Below the pieces are notes generated by a model. That model saw only the letters and a list, made by a program, of their open reading frames with translations, did no database searches and was not told the origin of the DNA. Shown one piece after another: positions 33,071 to 41,588 of a stretch of 49,198 bases of DNA (its first letter is position 1; each line of letters starts with the position of its first letter). The stretch comes from an uncultured Lewinella sp. Its GTDB lineage: Bacteria; Bacteroidota; Bacteroidia; Chitinophagales; Saprospiraceae. A program made the translations under genes and the position numbers. The stretch covers positions 1 to 49,198 of the forward strand of contig CAJXOS010000035.1 in the NCBI GenBank assembly GCA_913057725.1. The letters run 5' to 3'.

Positions 33071-35920
33071 TTAAATTCTAAATGACAAATTGATAAAGTA
33101 GTTACGGCCGAAGCTGTAGAAGTAGTTGTTTGGAAAGCGATCTACGTCTTTGTTTTCAAAATCAAAGCGGAATTGCTCATAACCACCGGTGCGGAAATCA
33201 CGCTTATCCAATAGGTTATTTACACCGACGTTTAGGTACAAAAAGATATCATTGATCTTCCAAGACTTACCACCGAACAGATCTACCGTAACAGCAGAGG
33301 GGGTACGCTCCTGATCAAGAATGCTATCCCATAGCGGCGAATCCGGTGTTACTACTTCCTGGACAACCTCTGGGTCATCGGTTAAAGAAATCGCATTCAA
33401 CGTACGGCGCTCAGGGAAGAAGTCTAGCCAAGTACCGTTGAAGTAATTGACATTAACGTTAGCAAACCAGTACTTAGGACTGTTATAGCCAAGGCCCAAA
33501 GTGAATACTTCATTAGGTGAACCTGCTACGTTGAAGTTCTTGATGTAAATCGTTTGTTCGTCGGCAAACTGGCTAGGCAATACATCACTGGTAATTTTCG
33601 CAGAAGGGCGATCCGTGTAGATGTACTGTCCAATAGCAGCAACCGCAGTAACACGCCAAGCTGGGGTAACCTTAGCCTCAACAGCCAATTCTACACCTGC
33701 GTGCTGCGTTTCGATATTCGACATGATATAATTGGTGAAGCCTTGCAAACTGATTGGCTCTCCAGTGACATCATCGATACCAGACTCAATTTCACGATCC
33801 AAGAACAAAGATCGATTGAAGACTTGATCACTAAACTGGGTGTAGTAACCAATAGCCCGAATCTTCAAGTTTGGTGAACGCATTAAGTATCCACCTTCTA
33901 CAGACACAATCTTCTCCTCCGTCGGATTATCAATTGTTTGATTACGGGTACGAGGGCTCACAAACAAGTCGCGAGCAAAAGGCGCTTGGGTTTGGTAAGC
34001 ACCATTCACCAATAGGTAATTTCGACCATTCAGCTTGTACGTAATACCACCTTTGATACCAATTTCATCAAAAGACAGTTTCTCGCTATCTCCAGCACTG
34101 CTCTCCGGGAACTTACCGTTAGCTACCAAGCCTTCACGCCAAGTTTGAGACTGACCGTAGCTACCCGCTACAAAGAAGTCTACTTTCGGATAACGGAAGT
34201 TGGCTTGCGCCCAGGCATTAGCCTTACGCATCTGATAGTTGAAGTCGTATCCCCAACGATCACCTTCACGCACGATTTGATTTGGTACATCAACGTTGTG
34301 CGCAATAAATGCTTCGTCGGTCCGGATGAATTCCGCGAAGCGGTCTACATTCACATAGAACTCACCTCCCAGCAGGTCATCAACAAGCTTATAATTCTCT
34401 GTGGTCTGGTTTTGGTACATCGCACCAAACTGAACCGTCAGGTGATCATTCAGGTACGCTTCGAGCACCGTATTCAAATTCAGACGAGTCATGTCCTGAC
34501 GGCGATCTTCAATAATATACTGTGAACGAAGTCCAGTCACAGAATTACCAGCTATACCGTCCGCGTCTTCAATAGTCTGAAGGCTATTGTAGTTGATCTG
34601 ATACAACTGATCCCAATTGATTTGGCGGGTGTTGATATCAGTAGCCCATAGATCAGCGATCTGCTGTGCAACTTCGCCCTCGAAGAAGGAAGGAAGTTTA
34701 CGGTAGTAAATTGGACGTGGATCTGGACCATCAAACCAATCCAGAGCCGTGCTACCCGAACGCCCGGTTTGGTAACCCGCCGAAGTAGTTAGCTTAAGTT
34801 TTTCAGACAGATCCCAGTCATTGCGTAGAATAAATACTGGCTGGTGAACATTCTGCATCCGAGCGTTTCGCTTCTTGCCGTTTTGCAGTCCCCAGTTGGC
34901 ATTGTAATAGTTGGTACCAGCTAAATCGTAGACCTCCTGGATAGCACCAGAAATTCTACCGCGCTTAATCGGAGCACCAAAAACAGTAAGGTTCAACAGC
35001 GAATTCTCACCCAACTTACGGTCAATAGACGCAAAGTAAGAGTAAGCATCATAAGGCGTACCTTCTATAAAACCTTCCTCAGCCCAGCGCCGTGAAGCGG
35101 AGAAGCTGAATGCCCAACCACTTTCCAGCAAACCCGTGCTGTAGGTAGCCATTACACGATTGGTGTAAGTACGGTTAGAAGTAGCGTAGCCAAAACGCAG
35201 TTGTTTTCGTTGAGAGGTAGCGCGGGTATCAATTGTTGAGGCACCCCCTACTCCACCGTAGGCAAAGATACTTGCCCCTAGACCGATGGTATTGGTACGG
35301 TTTCTGAGTACATCATTCAAACCGCCCCAGTGGTTCCAGAATACACGCCCGGTTTCCAGATCATTCACTGGCATACCGTTCACTTGAACCGCCGTATATT
35401 TCGCATCATAGCCACGGATATTGAAACGGGCTGGACCGAACGTAAAGGCCGCTGCAGAAACGAAGGCATCACGTGAAGAGGATAGTACACCAGAAATATT
35501 CTGGGCTCCACCGCCACCGCCCACATCATCACTGCCAAGTGTAATAGTGGGAATGAATTCATCAGTTACGGTAGGGTCAAAACTACCAGAAGCTGCCAAG
35601 CGGATAATACCAAGATCAATACGATTTGATACACCAGTGGTAACTTCCTGGTCGTAGGCTTTGTAGCCGTCCTTGACAACGGCTACTAGAAGATTGGCTC
35701 CGTTTGTCACACCAACGCTCAACTCAAACTGTCCAAACGCATCAGTCCGGGTCACAGAAGACGTGTAACTCACCTCTACCCCTGGTAGTGGTTCGTCCGT
35801 ACGTTCATCCACGACGGTTCCGGTAATAATGGTTTGTGCAGTTGCTAAGTTGAAGGGCAGACAAATCAGGAGCAAGAGGGTCATTGCGGCTAGCACCGCC
35901 TTAATGCTCGTCTGTGTCAT
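33071..35920 (-). CDS. TonB-dependent receptor with carboxypeptidase-like N-terminal domain
   Basis: 949 residues. A signal peptide (1-29, ending ATAQ) is followed by a carboxypeptidase-D regulatory-like domain at about 30-110 (ITGTVVDERTDEPLPGVEV, FGQFELSV), a plug at about 120-235 (FNIRGYDAKYTAVQVNGMPV, FAYGGVGGASTID), and a 22-strand-type barrel ending in aromatic NLSFRI. It lacks the SusC-specific signature next to a SusD gene; the neighbouring lipoprotein is DUF5689-type instead. It would import a large ligand such as a nucleotide, oligosaccharide or metal chelate using TonB. The pairing with a secreted nuclease-like enzyme suggests nucleic acid or phosphate scavenging, an inference. Confidence 0.92.
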   Translation of the reverse strand: MTQTSIKAVLAAMTLLLLICLPFNLATAQTIITGTVVDERTDEPLPGVEVSYTSSVTRTDAFGQFELSVGVTNGANLLVAVVKDGYKAYDQEVTTGVSNRIDLGIIRLAASGSFDPTVTDEFIPTITLGSDDVGGGGGAQNISGVLSSSRDAFVSAAAFTFGPARFNIRGYDAKYTAVQVNGMPVNDLETGRVFWNHWGGLNDVLRNRTNTIGLGASIFAYGGVGGASTIDTRATSQRKQLRFGYATSNRTYTNRVMATYSTGLLESGWAFSFSASRRWAEEGFIEGTPYDAYSYFASIDRKLGENSLLNLTVFGAPIKRGRISGAIQEVYDLAGTNYYNANWGLQNGKKRNARMQNVHQPVFILRNDWDLSEKLKLTTSAGYQTGRSGSTALDWFDGPDPRPIYYRKLPSFFEGEVAQQIADLWATDINTRQINWDQLYQINYNSLQTIEDADGIAGNSVTGLRSQYIIEDRRQDMTRLNLNTVLEAYLNDHLTVQFGAMYQNQTTENYKLVDDLLGGEFYVNVDRFAEFIRTDEAFIAHNVDVPNQIVREGDRWGYDFNYQMRKANAWAQANFRYPKVDFFVAGSYGQSQTWREGLVANGKFPESSAGDSEKLSFDEIGIKGGITYKLNGRNYLLVNGAYQTQAPFARDLFVSPRTRNQTIDNPTEEKIVSVEGGYLMRSPNLKIRAIGYYTQFSDQVFNRSLFLDREIESGIDDVTGEPISLQGFTNYIMSNIETQHAGVELAVEAKVTPAWRVTAVAAIGQYIYTDRPSAKITSDVLPSQFADEQTIYIKNFNVAGSPNEVFTLGLGYNSPKYWFANVNVNYFNGTWLDFFPERRTLNAISLTDDPEVVQEVVTPDSPLWDSILDQERTPSAVTVDLFGGKSWKINDIFLYLNVGVNNLLDKRDFRTGGYEQFRFDFENKDVDRFPNNYFYSFGRNYFINLSFRI

Positions 35921-35946
35921 ATTCTACTTTGAGTGAAAAAGCGACG

Positions 35947-35954
35947 CAAAGATA
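35947..35954 (-). promoter_or_regulatory. -7 promoter element for the TonB receptor operon
   Basis: Read on the minus strand this is TATCTTTG, an exact fit to TAnnTTTG, 26 bases upstream of the ATG at 35920. At the -33 distance only a T-rich stretch is found. It would drive the receptor and lipoprotein genes together. Confidence 0.5.
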
Positions 35955-36086
35955 GCTTATTCAACACAGCTTAAAAAAGCTTCTGGCCAAGAATTAACAC
36001 AAAGTTAAAAGGAGGATTGCTCCAAAATACGGTACTTTGTCGTTCAGTTCACGTCTTAAAGTAAACATCACTACCAAAATCGCTTT

Positions 36087-37139
36087 ATGAAGTCAGTTCT
36101 TCGCTTTGGATTTTTAATCGTTTTTACCGCATCCCTATTATCACTCCACGCACAAGACCAGTCGTACAAAGTAGGTCTAATTGGCTTTTATAACCTAGAA
36201 AACCTCTTTGACACCCTCGACACGCCAGATGTACGGGATACCGAGTTCACTCCAGCTGGTTCTAAGAACTACGGGACTCGTATTTACCAAGAAAAACTGG
36301 GTAATCTAAGTCGAGTAATTTCAGAAATAGGCACCAACCTTTCTCCTGATGGACTCGCCTTACTGGGTGTTTCCGAGATCGAGAACCGCTCTGTTCTGGA
36401 AGATCTAGTGGCTCAACCCAGTATCGCCGACCGTAATTATCAGATTGTTCATTACGACAGTCCTGACCGCAGAGGTATCGACGTTGGGTTGCTATACAAT
36501 CCTAAGTACTTTACGGTGACGGAAAGCAGAGCGGTACCGCTCATGATTTACCAGGAAGATGGAGAAACGCGCATCTTCACTCGAGATATACTTTTAGTCG
36601 GTGGTGAATACGATGGCGAAAAGATGTACGTCATGGTCAATCACTGGCCTTCTCGTCGAGGTGGTGAAGCAGCTAGTGCTCGACTAAGAAATGCTGGAGC
36701 TCTTGTGTGCAAGAATTTAAGCGACTCTATACGTGCCGCTGTTCCGGAAGCCAAGATTGTTATTGTTGGTGACTTGAACGATGACCCTACCTCTCCGAGT
36801 GTTTCTCAAGTTTTGGCCGCACAAGGCAAAAAGAATCGTGTGCGTAAGGGTGGGTTCTATACGCCAATGCGGGAGTTCTTCCGTAAAGGAATGGGCAGTA
36901 ATGCCTGGCGGGATGCCTGGAGCCTTTTCGATCAGATTATTCTAAGTGATAATTGGTTAGTTGAAAAACAAGAAGGCTACCGCTTTTATCAAGCTTATAT
37001 CTTCAATCCCAACTACATGGTACAGAAGTCCGGGCACTTCATAGGGTATCCCTATCGAACCTTTTCCGGCGACACCTATTTGGGAGGTTACAGTGATCAC
37101 TTCCCGGTATACATGGCAATCATTAAGCCAACCAATTAA
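36087..37139 (+). CDS. Secreted endonuclease/exonuclease/phosphatase-family enzyme
   Basis: 350 residues with a signal peptide (1-22, SLHAQ). Motifs of the DNase I-like fold are visible: FYNLENLFD (first metal Asn and Glu region), LGVSEIENRSV (catalytic Glu), DRRGIDVGLLY, VNHWPSRRGGEAAS, VIVGDLNDDP (Asp and Asn pair) and the final YSDHFPVYM with the Ser-Asp-His motif. All catalytic residues look intact. It is exported, so the substrate is outside the cytoplasm: DNA, RNA or a phosphodiester. It is divergent from the TonB receptor and DUF5689 lipoprotein genes (166 bp between start codons). Confidence 0.88.
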   Translation: MKSVLRFGFLIVFTASLLSLHAQDQSYKVGLIGFYNLENLFDTLDTPDVRDTEFTPAGSKNYGTRIYQEKLGNLSRVISEIGTNLSPDGLALLGVSEIENRSVLEDLVAQPSIADRNYQIVHYDSPDRRGIDVGLLYNPKYFTVTESRAVPLMIYQEDGETRIFTRDILLVGGEYDGEKMYVMVNHWPSRRGGEAASARLRNAGALVCKNLSDSIRAAVPEAKIVIVGDLNDDPTSPSVSQVLAAQGKKNRVRKGGFYTPMREFFRKGMGSNAWRDAWSLFDQIILSDNWLVEKQEGYRFYQAYIFNPNYMVQKSGHFIGYPYRTFSGDTYLGGYSDHFPVYMAIIKPTN

Positions 37140-37149
37140 AAGATAATTT

Positions 37150-37234
37150 GGAAGGTGGAAGTCGGAAGGTGGAAGAAAGCCTCTTTCCCACTTCCCACTT
37201 CCTATTTCCTATTTCAAACCTCCAACCTCCTTCC
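37150..37234. repeat. Purine/pyrimidine short repeat tract with inverted symmetry
   Basis: GGAAGGTGGAAG occurs twice (37150-37161 and 37164-37175), followed by the pyrimidine run CTTTCCCACTTCCCACTTCC (37183-37202), which is nearly complementary to it (10 of 12 bases), then two AACCTCC units (37217-37230). A long hairpin can form between the purine and pyrimidine halves. It lies between the nuclease gene and the DUF4268 gene. Confidence 0.6.
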
Positions 37235-37236
37235 CC

Positions 37237-37698
37237 TTGTTTTCCCGCGAAGAAGCCAGTCAGATCAAAAGGAAATTCTGGACCAGTTTTGGTCAGTACA
37301 TGAAGCCCGTGTTTTCTGCTGCTGGTCTGCGGGTGAATTGGATCAACTACAAGACAGGTTACAAAGGACTAGCCTTCAAAATGGATGTCGACAAACGACA
37401 AGCCTACATCGGCATCCAGTTAACTCAAAAGGATTCCGACTTGCGAGATCTGTTCTATGAGCAGCTAGAAGAACTCCGAGGAGTACTACATGCTTCTGTA
37501 GAGGAGGAATGGATATGGGAGCAACAAGCGGTAAATGCCCTTCATCGACCCATCAGTCAGGTCTACACTACGCTTGACGAAGTCAATATTTTCCGCGAAA
37601 GCGATTGGCCGCAAATCATCTCTTTTCTAAAGCCTCGTTTAATTGCCTTGGATGAGTTCTGGTCCATGGCCAAGTATCACTTCGAGCCCTTAAAGTAA
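37237..37698 (+). CDS. DUF4268 domain protein
   Basis: 153 residues from TTG at 37237. The start is chosen because the family N-terminus (SREEASQIKRKFWTSFGQYMKP) begins right there, and there is no ATG between it and residue 23. Aromatic and charged residues dominate (KFWTSFGQYM, EDEWIWEQQAV-like region at about 88-95, EFWSMAKYHF near the end), matching DUF4268, a domain often linked to restriction or DNA-repair-like contexts but of unknown function. It ends 16 bp from the convergent hydrolase gene. No ribosome-binding site is visible, which is normal in this phylum. Confidence 0.75.
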   Translation: MFSREEASQIKRKFWTSFGQYMKPVFSAAGLRVNWINYKTGYKGLAFKMDVDKRQAYIGIQLTQKDSDLRDLFYEQLEELRGVLHASVEEEWIWEQQAVNALHRPISQVYTTLDEVNIFRESDWPQIISFLKPRLIALDEFWSMAKYHFEPLK

Positions 37699-37713
37699 GT
37701 TAAACTCAAGCAC

Positions 37714-38355
37714 CTAGTTACCACTCTCCTGCCCCATCCAAGCCCGAGTTGGTGCCAACCATTCCACATAAGGCCGATATAAAAAGCCGTGGCCCAGCCC
37801 AGTGGTAACAGGTAATTGCTCAAACGACATAGCATTAGTCGAGCGATTGATCCAATGGTCATAGGGTCTTCCGGCGAGTTGGTCGGAGGTTTCATAGATG
37901 CCCAGAATGTACCCATGTAGGTTCCAATCTTGTTGCGTTTCCAGGGCCTCATTATTAGCCCCCAGCAATACATAGCGGATGGGTGCAGCATTTTGATGAG
38001 CAATCTGCATGGCCATCACCGCTCCTTTCGAAGCGCCAACTACCGTAATAGCGGATGGCTCAACACCGGCAGCGATTAGGCTATCAATTAAAGCGGAGGT
38101 ACGATTGGCGAATTCATAGAAGTCAGTATCCGCATCGCGAACTTCATAGTGGACCAGTCCACCAGATGCTGACAAAGAATCGATAATTTCTTGGTATTCA
38201 TATGCCCCATAATTCGGGTGTACTGCATCCGGTCCTTGCAGTTCTACAATCCGTCCGTGGAGGTATATTACGTGCTTCTGCACTGCCTGAGGTTGGTCAA
38301 TAGCACAGCTAGACAATAACAGTATCCATAAGAAAGATGATAGCATGGACTTCAT
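37714..38355 (-). CDS. Small alpha/beta-hydrolase-like lipoprotein
   Basis: 213 residues from ATG at 38355; the longer open frame to 38496 overlaps the desulfurase gene and is not needed, because this start gives a signal ending LLLSSC with C17 as lipidated cysteine. The nucleophile elbow is GASKG (about 102-106) and the likely catalytic histidine is in LGHGFLY. HVIYLHGRIVE near the N-terminus resembles an oxyanion strand. It is the last gene of a minus-strand run 34 bp after the desulfurase. The substrate is unknown. Confidence 0.75.
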   Translation of the reverse strand: MKSMLSSFLWILLLSSCAIDQPQAVQKHVIYLHGRIVELQGPDAVHPNYGAYEYQEIIDSLSASGGLVHYEVRDADTDFYEFANRTSALIDSLIAAGVEPSAITVVGASKGAVMAMQIAHQNAAPIRYVLLGANNEALETQQDWNLHGYILGIYETSDQLAGRPYDHWINRSTNAMSFEQLPVTTGLGHGFLYRPYVEWLAPTRAWMGQESGN

Positions 38356-38389
38356 TAACCGAACTAGATCAAAGCCCATTTGCGATAGC

Positions 38390-39535
38390 TTACGATCTTC
38401 CAAAGACATTCCCGAGTACCTTGAGGAAGCCATCAACGTCCGCTTTGGTATTGCGATGCGAAAAGGATACTCGAATATTAACGGCATCGTCTTCATCCCC
38501 TCTCAGGCCACGAATCACGTGAGACCCCGTATCAGTCCCCGAACTACAAGCGCTACCTCCTGAAACGCTGATGCCAGCGATATCAAGATTAAATAGTAGC
38601 AGTTCAGTCTGGGCATTAGCAGGGAACCGCAAATTCAGCACTTTATAATGACCACCTTCTGGATCTCCATTGAATTCGACAGCTGGAAAGTTGTCGGCTA
38701 GATTCTTCTTCAGATAATCTCGAAGCTCACGAATTCCACCTTCGTATTCCTCGCGGTTATCCACCATGAGTTCCAGTGCTTTGGCCATGCCTACGATACC
38801 ATACGTATTTTCAGTACCAGCACGCATATTTCGTTCCTGCGCACCACCATCAATGTAAGGGCGAATAATATTATCGCCATTGATGTAAATGAAACCAACC
38901 CCTTTAGGGCCATAAAACTTATGGGCAGCACCGGACAAGAAGCTAATTGGAGATTTGGTAAGATCGATTGGATAGTACCCCATCGTTTGTACCGTATCAG
39001 AATGCAGGTAAGCACCATGCTCCTGGCAAATAGCAGATACCTCTTCCAGGTTGATCATCGTGCCAATCTCATTATTGGAATGCATCAAAGACACCAAAGT
39101 CTTTGCATCAGAGGCTTTCAAGAGTTCCGCAAGATGATCCATCTTTGGTCGGCCTTGCTGATCAAGGTCTACAAAAACAATCTCTATCGCTTCTGCCTCT
39201 TCACCAATGCGGTCCAAGGAATGCAAAACACAGTGGTGCTCAATCGGGCTGGAAATAATGCGACGTACACCCAAATCGCGCACCGCGCATTTGAGGGCCA
39301 TATTGTTAGCCTCCGTTCCTCCTGAGGTGAAAAAGATTTCGCCAATCGAAGCATTCAATTGGTTGGCAATCGAACGACGAGCTTGCTCAATCAAAGTTCG
39401 CGCCTGGCGCCCCTCGGCATGAATACTAGAAGGATTACCATGTGTACTGGCCATCACCTCCGTCATTCGCTCAATTACCGCTGGATCCAAAGGTGTGGTA
39501 GCGGCATTATCTAGATAAATCCTCTCGTTTGACAT
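38390..39535 (-). CDS. Cysteine desulfurase, IscS/NifS type
   Basis: 381 residues from ATG at 39535 (frame open to 39613 inside the previous gene). Class V PLP fold: YLDNAATTPLDP near the start, THGNPSSIHAEGR (31-43), SGGTEANN (71-78), the PLP lysine K206 in SGAAHKFYGPKG, and the catalytic cysteine C330 in SACSSG. The segment carrying the cysteine is that of the longer-loop group I enzymes. It provides sulfur from cysteine for Fe-S clusters or tRNA thiolation. It follows a second class V enzyme by 11 bp. No iscU or iscA gene is next to it. Confidence 0.92.
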   Translation of the reverse strand: MSNERIYLDNAATTPLDPAVIERMTEVMASTHGNPSSIHAEGRQARTLIEQARRSIANQLNASIGEIFFTSGGTEANNMALKCAVRDLGVRRIISSPIEHHCVLHSLDRIGEEAEAIEIVFVDLDQQGRPKMDHLAELLKASDAKTLVSLMHSNNEIGTMINLEEVSAICQEHGAYLHSDTVQTMGYYPIDLTKSPISFLSGAAHKFYGPKGVGFIYINGDNIIRPYIDGGAQERNMRAGTENTYGIVGMAKALELMVDNREEYEGGIRELRDYLKKNLADNFPAVEFNGDPEGGHYKVLNLRFPANAQTELLLFNLDIAGISVSGGSACSSGTDTGSHVIRGLRGDEDDAVNIRVSFSHRNTKADVDGFLKVLGNVFGRS

Positions 39536-39546
39536 ATTCCTATTCC

Positions 39547-41043
39547 TTACAAACTCCGACTGAACCAGTCCGTAACTAATGTCTTCTCCGTCGCTGTATC
39601 CTCGCGATGGCAATATTCATTGGTCTTGCTATTGTACACATACTCTTTGGCCCACTCTTCATGATGAGCAGCCATCTGCTGTATTCCGTCTACAATATAC
39701 TGTACCTCCTGATCGGTCATCACAGGGTGAATTGACATACGGATCCATCCTGGCTTATCCGTCAAATCACCCACATTAATCTTATCCGTAATAGACTTGG
39801 AATGATTAGGGTCTACGTTCAACAAGTAGTGTCCGTAGGTACCCGCACAGGAACACCCTCCACGCACCTGGATACCGAAGCGATCATTCAAGAGACGAAC
39901 ACCTAAGTTGTAGTGTAGGTTGTCGATATAGAATGAAATCACCCCGAGTCGATCGCGATGCTGGTTTGCCAGTACGTGTAGATTAGGAACTTGATCGAAG
40001 GTGTCCCAAATGATATCTAACAGTTCGTGTTCTCTTTCCAAAATATTCTCTACTCCCATCTGCTCCTTGAGCTGCACACAGAGCGCCGTTCTGATGGTCT
40101 GCAGGAAGGCCGGCGTACCACCATCTTCCCGTGCTTCGATAGACTCCAAGTATTTGTGTTCACCCCAAGGATTCGTCCAATCTACAGTACCTCCACCAGG
40201 ATTATCCGGAATTCGGTTTTTGTACAGAATCGGATCAAAAATGAGGATGCCCGCTGAACCAGGTCCACCTAGGAATTTGTGCGGAGAAAAGTAGATTGCA
40301 TCCAAATGCTGCAGTTCGTTCTCCGGGCGCATATTGATATCGATGTACGGAGCAGAACAAGCAAAGTCTACAAAACACCATCCGCCAGCACGGTGCATCA
40401 TTTCCGCTACCTCGTGGTAAGGCGTTTTGATGCCTGTCACGTTGGAACAGGAGGTAATAGCAGCGATCTTAGTCTTGCGGTCTTTATGTTTCTCTAGCAG
40501 TCGAGCTAAGCACTCCAAATCCGTCAAGCCTTGATCACAAGGTTCAATCACTTCCACCTCAGCGATGGTTTCCAGCCAGCTAGTCTGATTGGAGTGATGT
40601 TCCATGTGACTGACGAAGACAACTGGCCGTTCTTCTCTTGGAAGATCTACACGCCCGCGGAAGCGCTCGTGCAGTTTGAGGCCAAGAATTCGCTGAAACT
40701 TGTTAACCACACCGGTCATACCTGAATTAGATGAGATGACCACATCCTTTTCCTCGGCACCACAGTGCGCTTTAATGATATCCTTGGCTTTGTGGTAAGC
40801 AATGGTCATCGCCGATCCCGTTACCGTTGTCTCGGTATGTGTATTGCCCACAAACGGGGCAATCTCCTTCGCGAGTAGTTCTTCAATTGGAGCATACATA
40901 CGACCACTAGCCGTCCAATCGGCATAGATCAATGGTTGTTCTCCGTAAGGTGTGATGAAACGTTCATTATAACCAACTACCTGCTCACGGAAGTGGGAGA
41001 AGTGGCTGGTCAAAGTCGATTTTGCAGTGGTGGGTGTGATCAT
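39547..41043 (-). CDS. Class V aminotransferase / SufS-like PLP enzyme
   Basis: 498 residues, longer than typical SufS (about 410). Recognisable parts are YADWTASGRMY near residue 40, NTHTETTVTG, SHMEHHSNQTSW, FVDFACSAPYIDI, the PLP lysine in YFSPHKFLGGPG, and a cysteine pair in RGGCSCAGTYGH. The context SCAGTYGHYLL is a hallmark of a class V subgroup annotated as aminotransferase or cysteine desulfurase. It is upstream of and co-directional with the IscS-type gene. Whether it acts on cysteine or on another amino acid is open. Confidence 0.85.
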   Translation of the reverse strand: MITPTTAKSTLTSHFSHFREQVVGYNERFITPYGEQPLIYADWTASGRMYAPIEELLAKEIAPFVGNTHTETTVTGSAMTIAYHKAKDIIKAHCGAEEKDVVISSNSGMTGVVNKFQRILGLKLHERFRGRVDLPREERPVVFVSHMEHHSNQTSWLETIAEVEVIEPCDQGLTDLECLARLLEKHKDRKTKIAAITSCSNVTGIKTPYHEVAEMMHRAGGWCFVDFACSAPYIDINMRPENELQHLDAIYFSPHKFLGGPGSAGILIFDPILYKNRIPDNPGGGTVDWTNPWGEHKYLESIEAREDGGTPAFLQTIRTALCVQLKEQMGVENILEREHELLDIIWDTFDQVPNLHVLANQHRDRLGVISFYIDNLHYNLGVRLLNDRFGIQVRGGCSCAGTYGHYLLNVDPNHSKSITDKINVGDLTDKPGWIRMSIHPVMTDQEVQYIVDGIQQMAAHHEEWAKEYVYNSKTNEYCHREDTATEKTLVTDWFSRSL

Positions 41044-41203
41044 GTGGCAAGGCTGTTTAGTGCAAATCGTAAATCAATAATGAGTCCTCGATTTCCTACG
41101 TTAGGACCTGCAAAAATAGCAACCTTTAGGGCATCTTTTGTACCTAAACCGCCAAAAAATCAACTATTTCTCTTATCTTAGTGTTTTTAGAGAAAATGAA
41201 AAT

Positions 41204-41419
41204 ATGAGAAGAAAGAAAGGATTTGACTACGGAAAAGGAAAATATTACCTGACAATTGTTGACTTCCCAAACAACATTACCTTCCATCGACTAGACAAGG
41301 AAGCTGCGGTAAGAGCCTACTCACACTACATTGCAATCGGCAAGAAAATTGAATGGCTTGGCAAATGGGACGGTAAGAAATTCACCGAAGCAAAGGCTCC
41401 TCAGCTAACTCAAGCGTAA
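41204..41419 (+). CDS. Small conserved-looking protein of unknown function (71 aa)
   Basis: 71 residues from ATG at 41204; an upstream TTG-type extension to 41138 has no support. The protein is basic at the N-terminus (MRRKKGFDYGKGKYY), has a beta-like core (LTIVDFPNNITFHRL, AIGKKIEWLGKWDGKKF) and no membrane segment or signal. A 10-bp hairpin (41449-41485) follows its stop. It lies between the divergent aminotransferase gene and the sortilin/BNR gene, which does not hint at a function. I do not recognise the family. Confidence 0.65.
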   Translation: MRRKKGFDYGKGKYYLTIVDFPNNITFHRLDKEAAVRAYSHYIAIGKKIEWLGKWDGKKFTEAKAPQLTQA

Positions 41420-41448
41420 ATCCATATCTGCAAAAGCAGAACACCATA

Positions 41449-41485
41449 GAAAGCCGGATGGCGCAGCACGCGACTTCCGGCTTTC
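41449..41485 (+). terminator. Hairpin after the 71-aa ORF
   Basis: GAAAGCCGGA at 41449-41458 pairs perfectly with TCCGGCTTTC at 41476-41485 with a 17-base loop. It is followed by GCCGTTT, so the T tract is weak; it probably terminates or stabilises the short transcript. Confidence 0.55.
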
Positions 41486-41588
41486 GCCGTTTATGGCCTC
41501 CGCCCTACAGTCTTTCTCTAGGACCAAAGTCCACTAAACGTAAGTGAAGACGACTTACAAAAGATTGTATATTGCTGAAAAAACGCTC

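Noticed and set aside
37155-37460. 101-aa plus-strand frame overlapping DUF4268
   Set aside because: Its first third translates the purine/pyrimidine repeat; the overlapping frame from TTG 37237 has the clear DUF4268 pattern.
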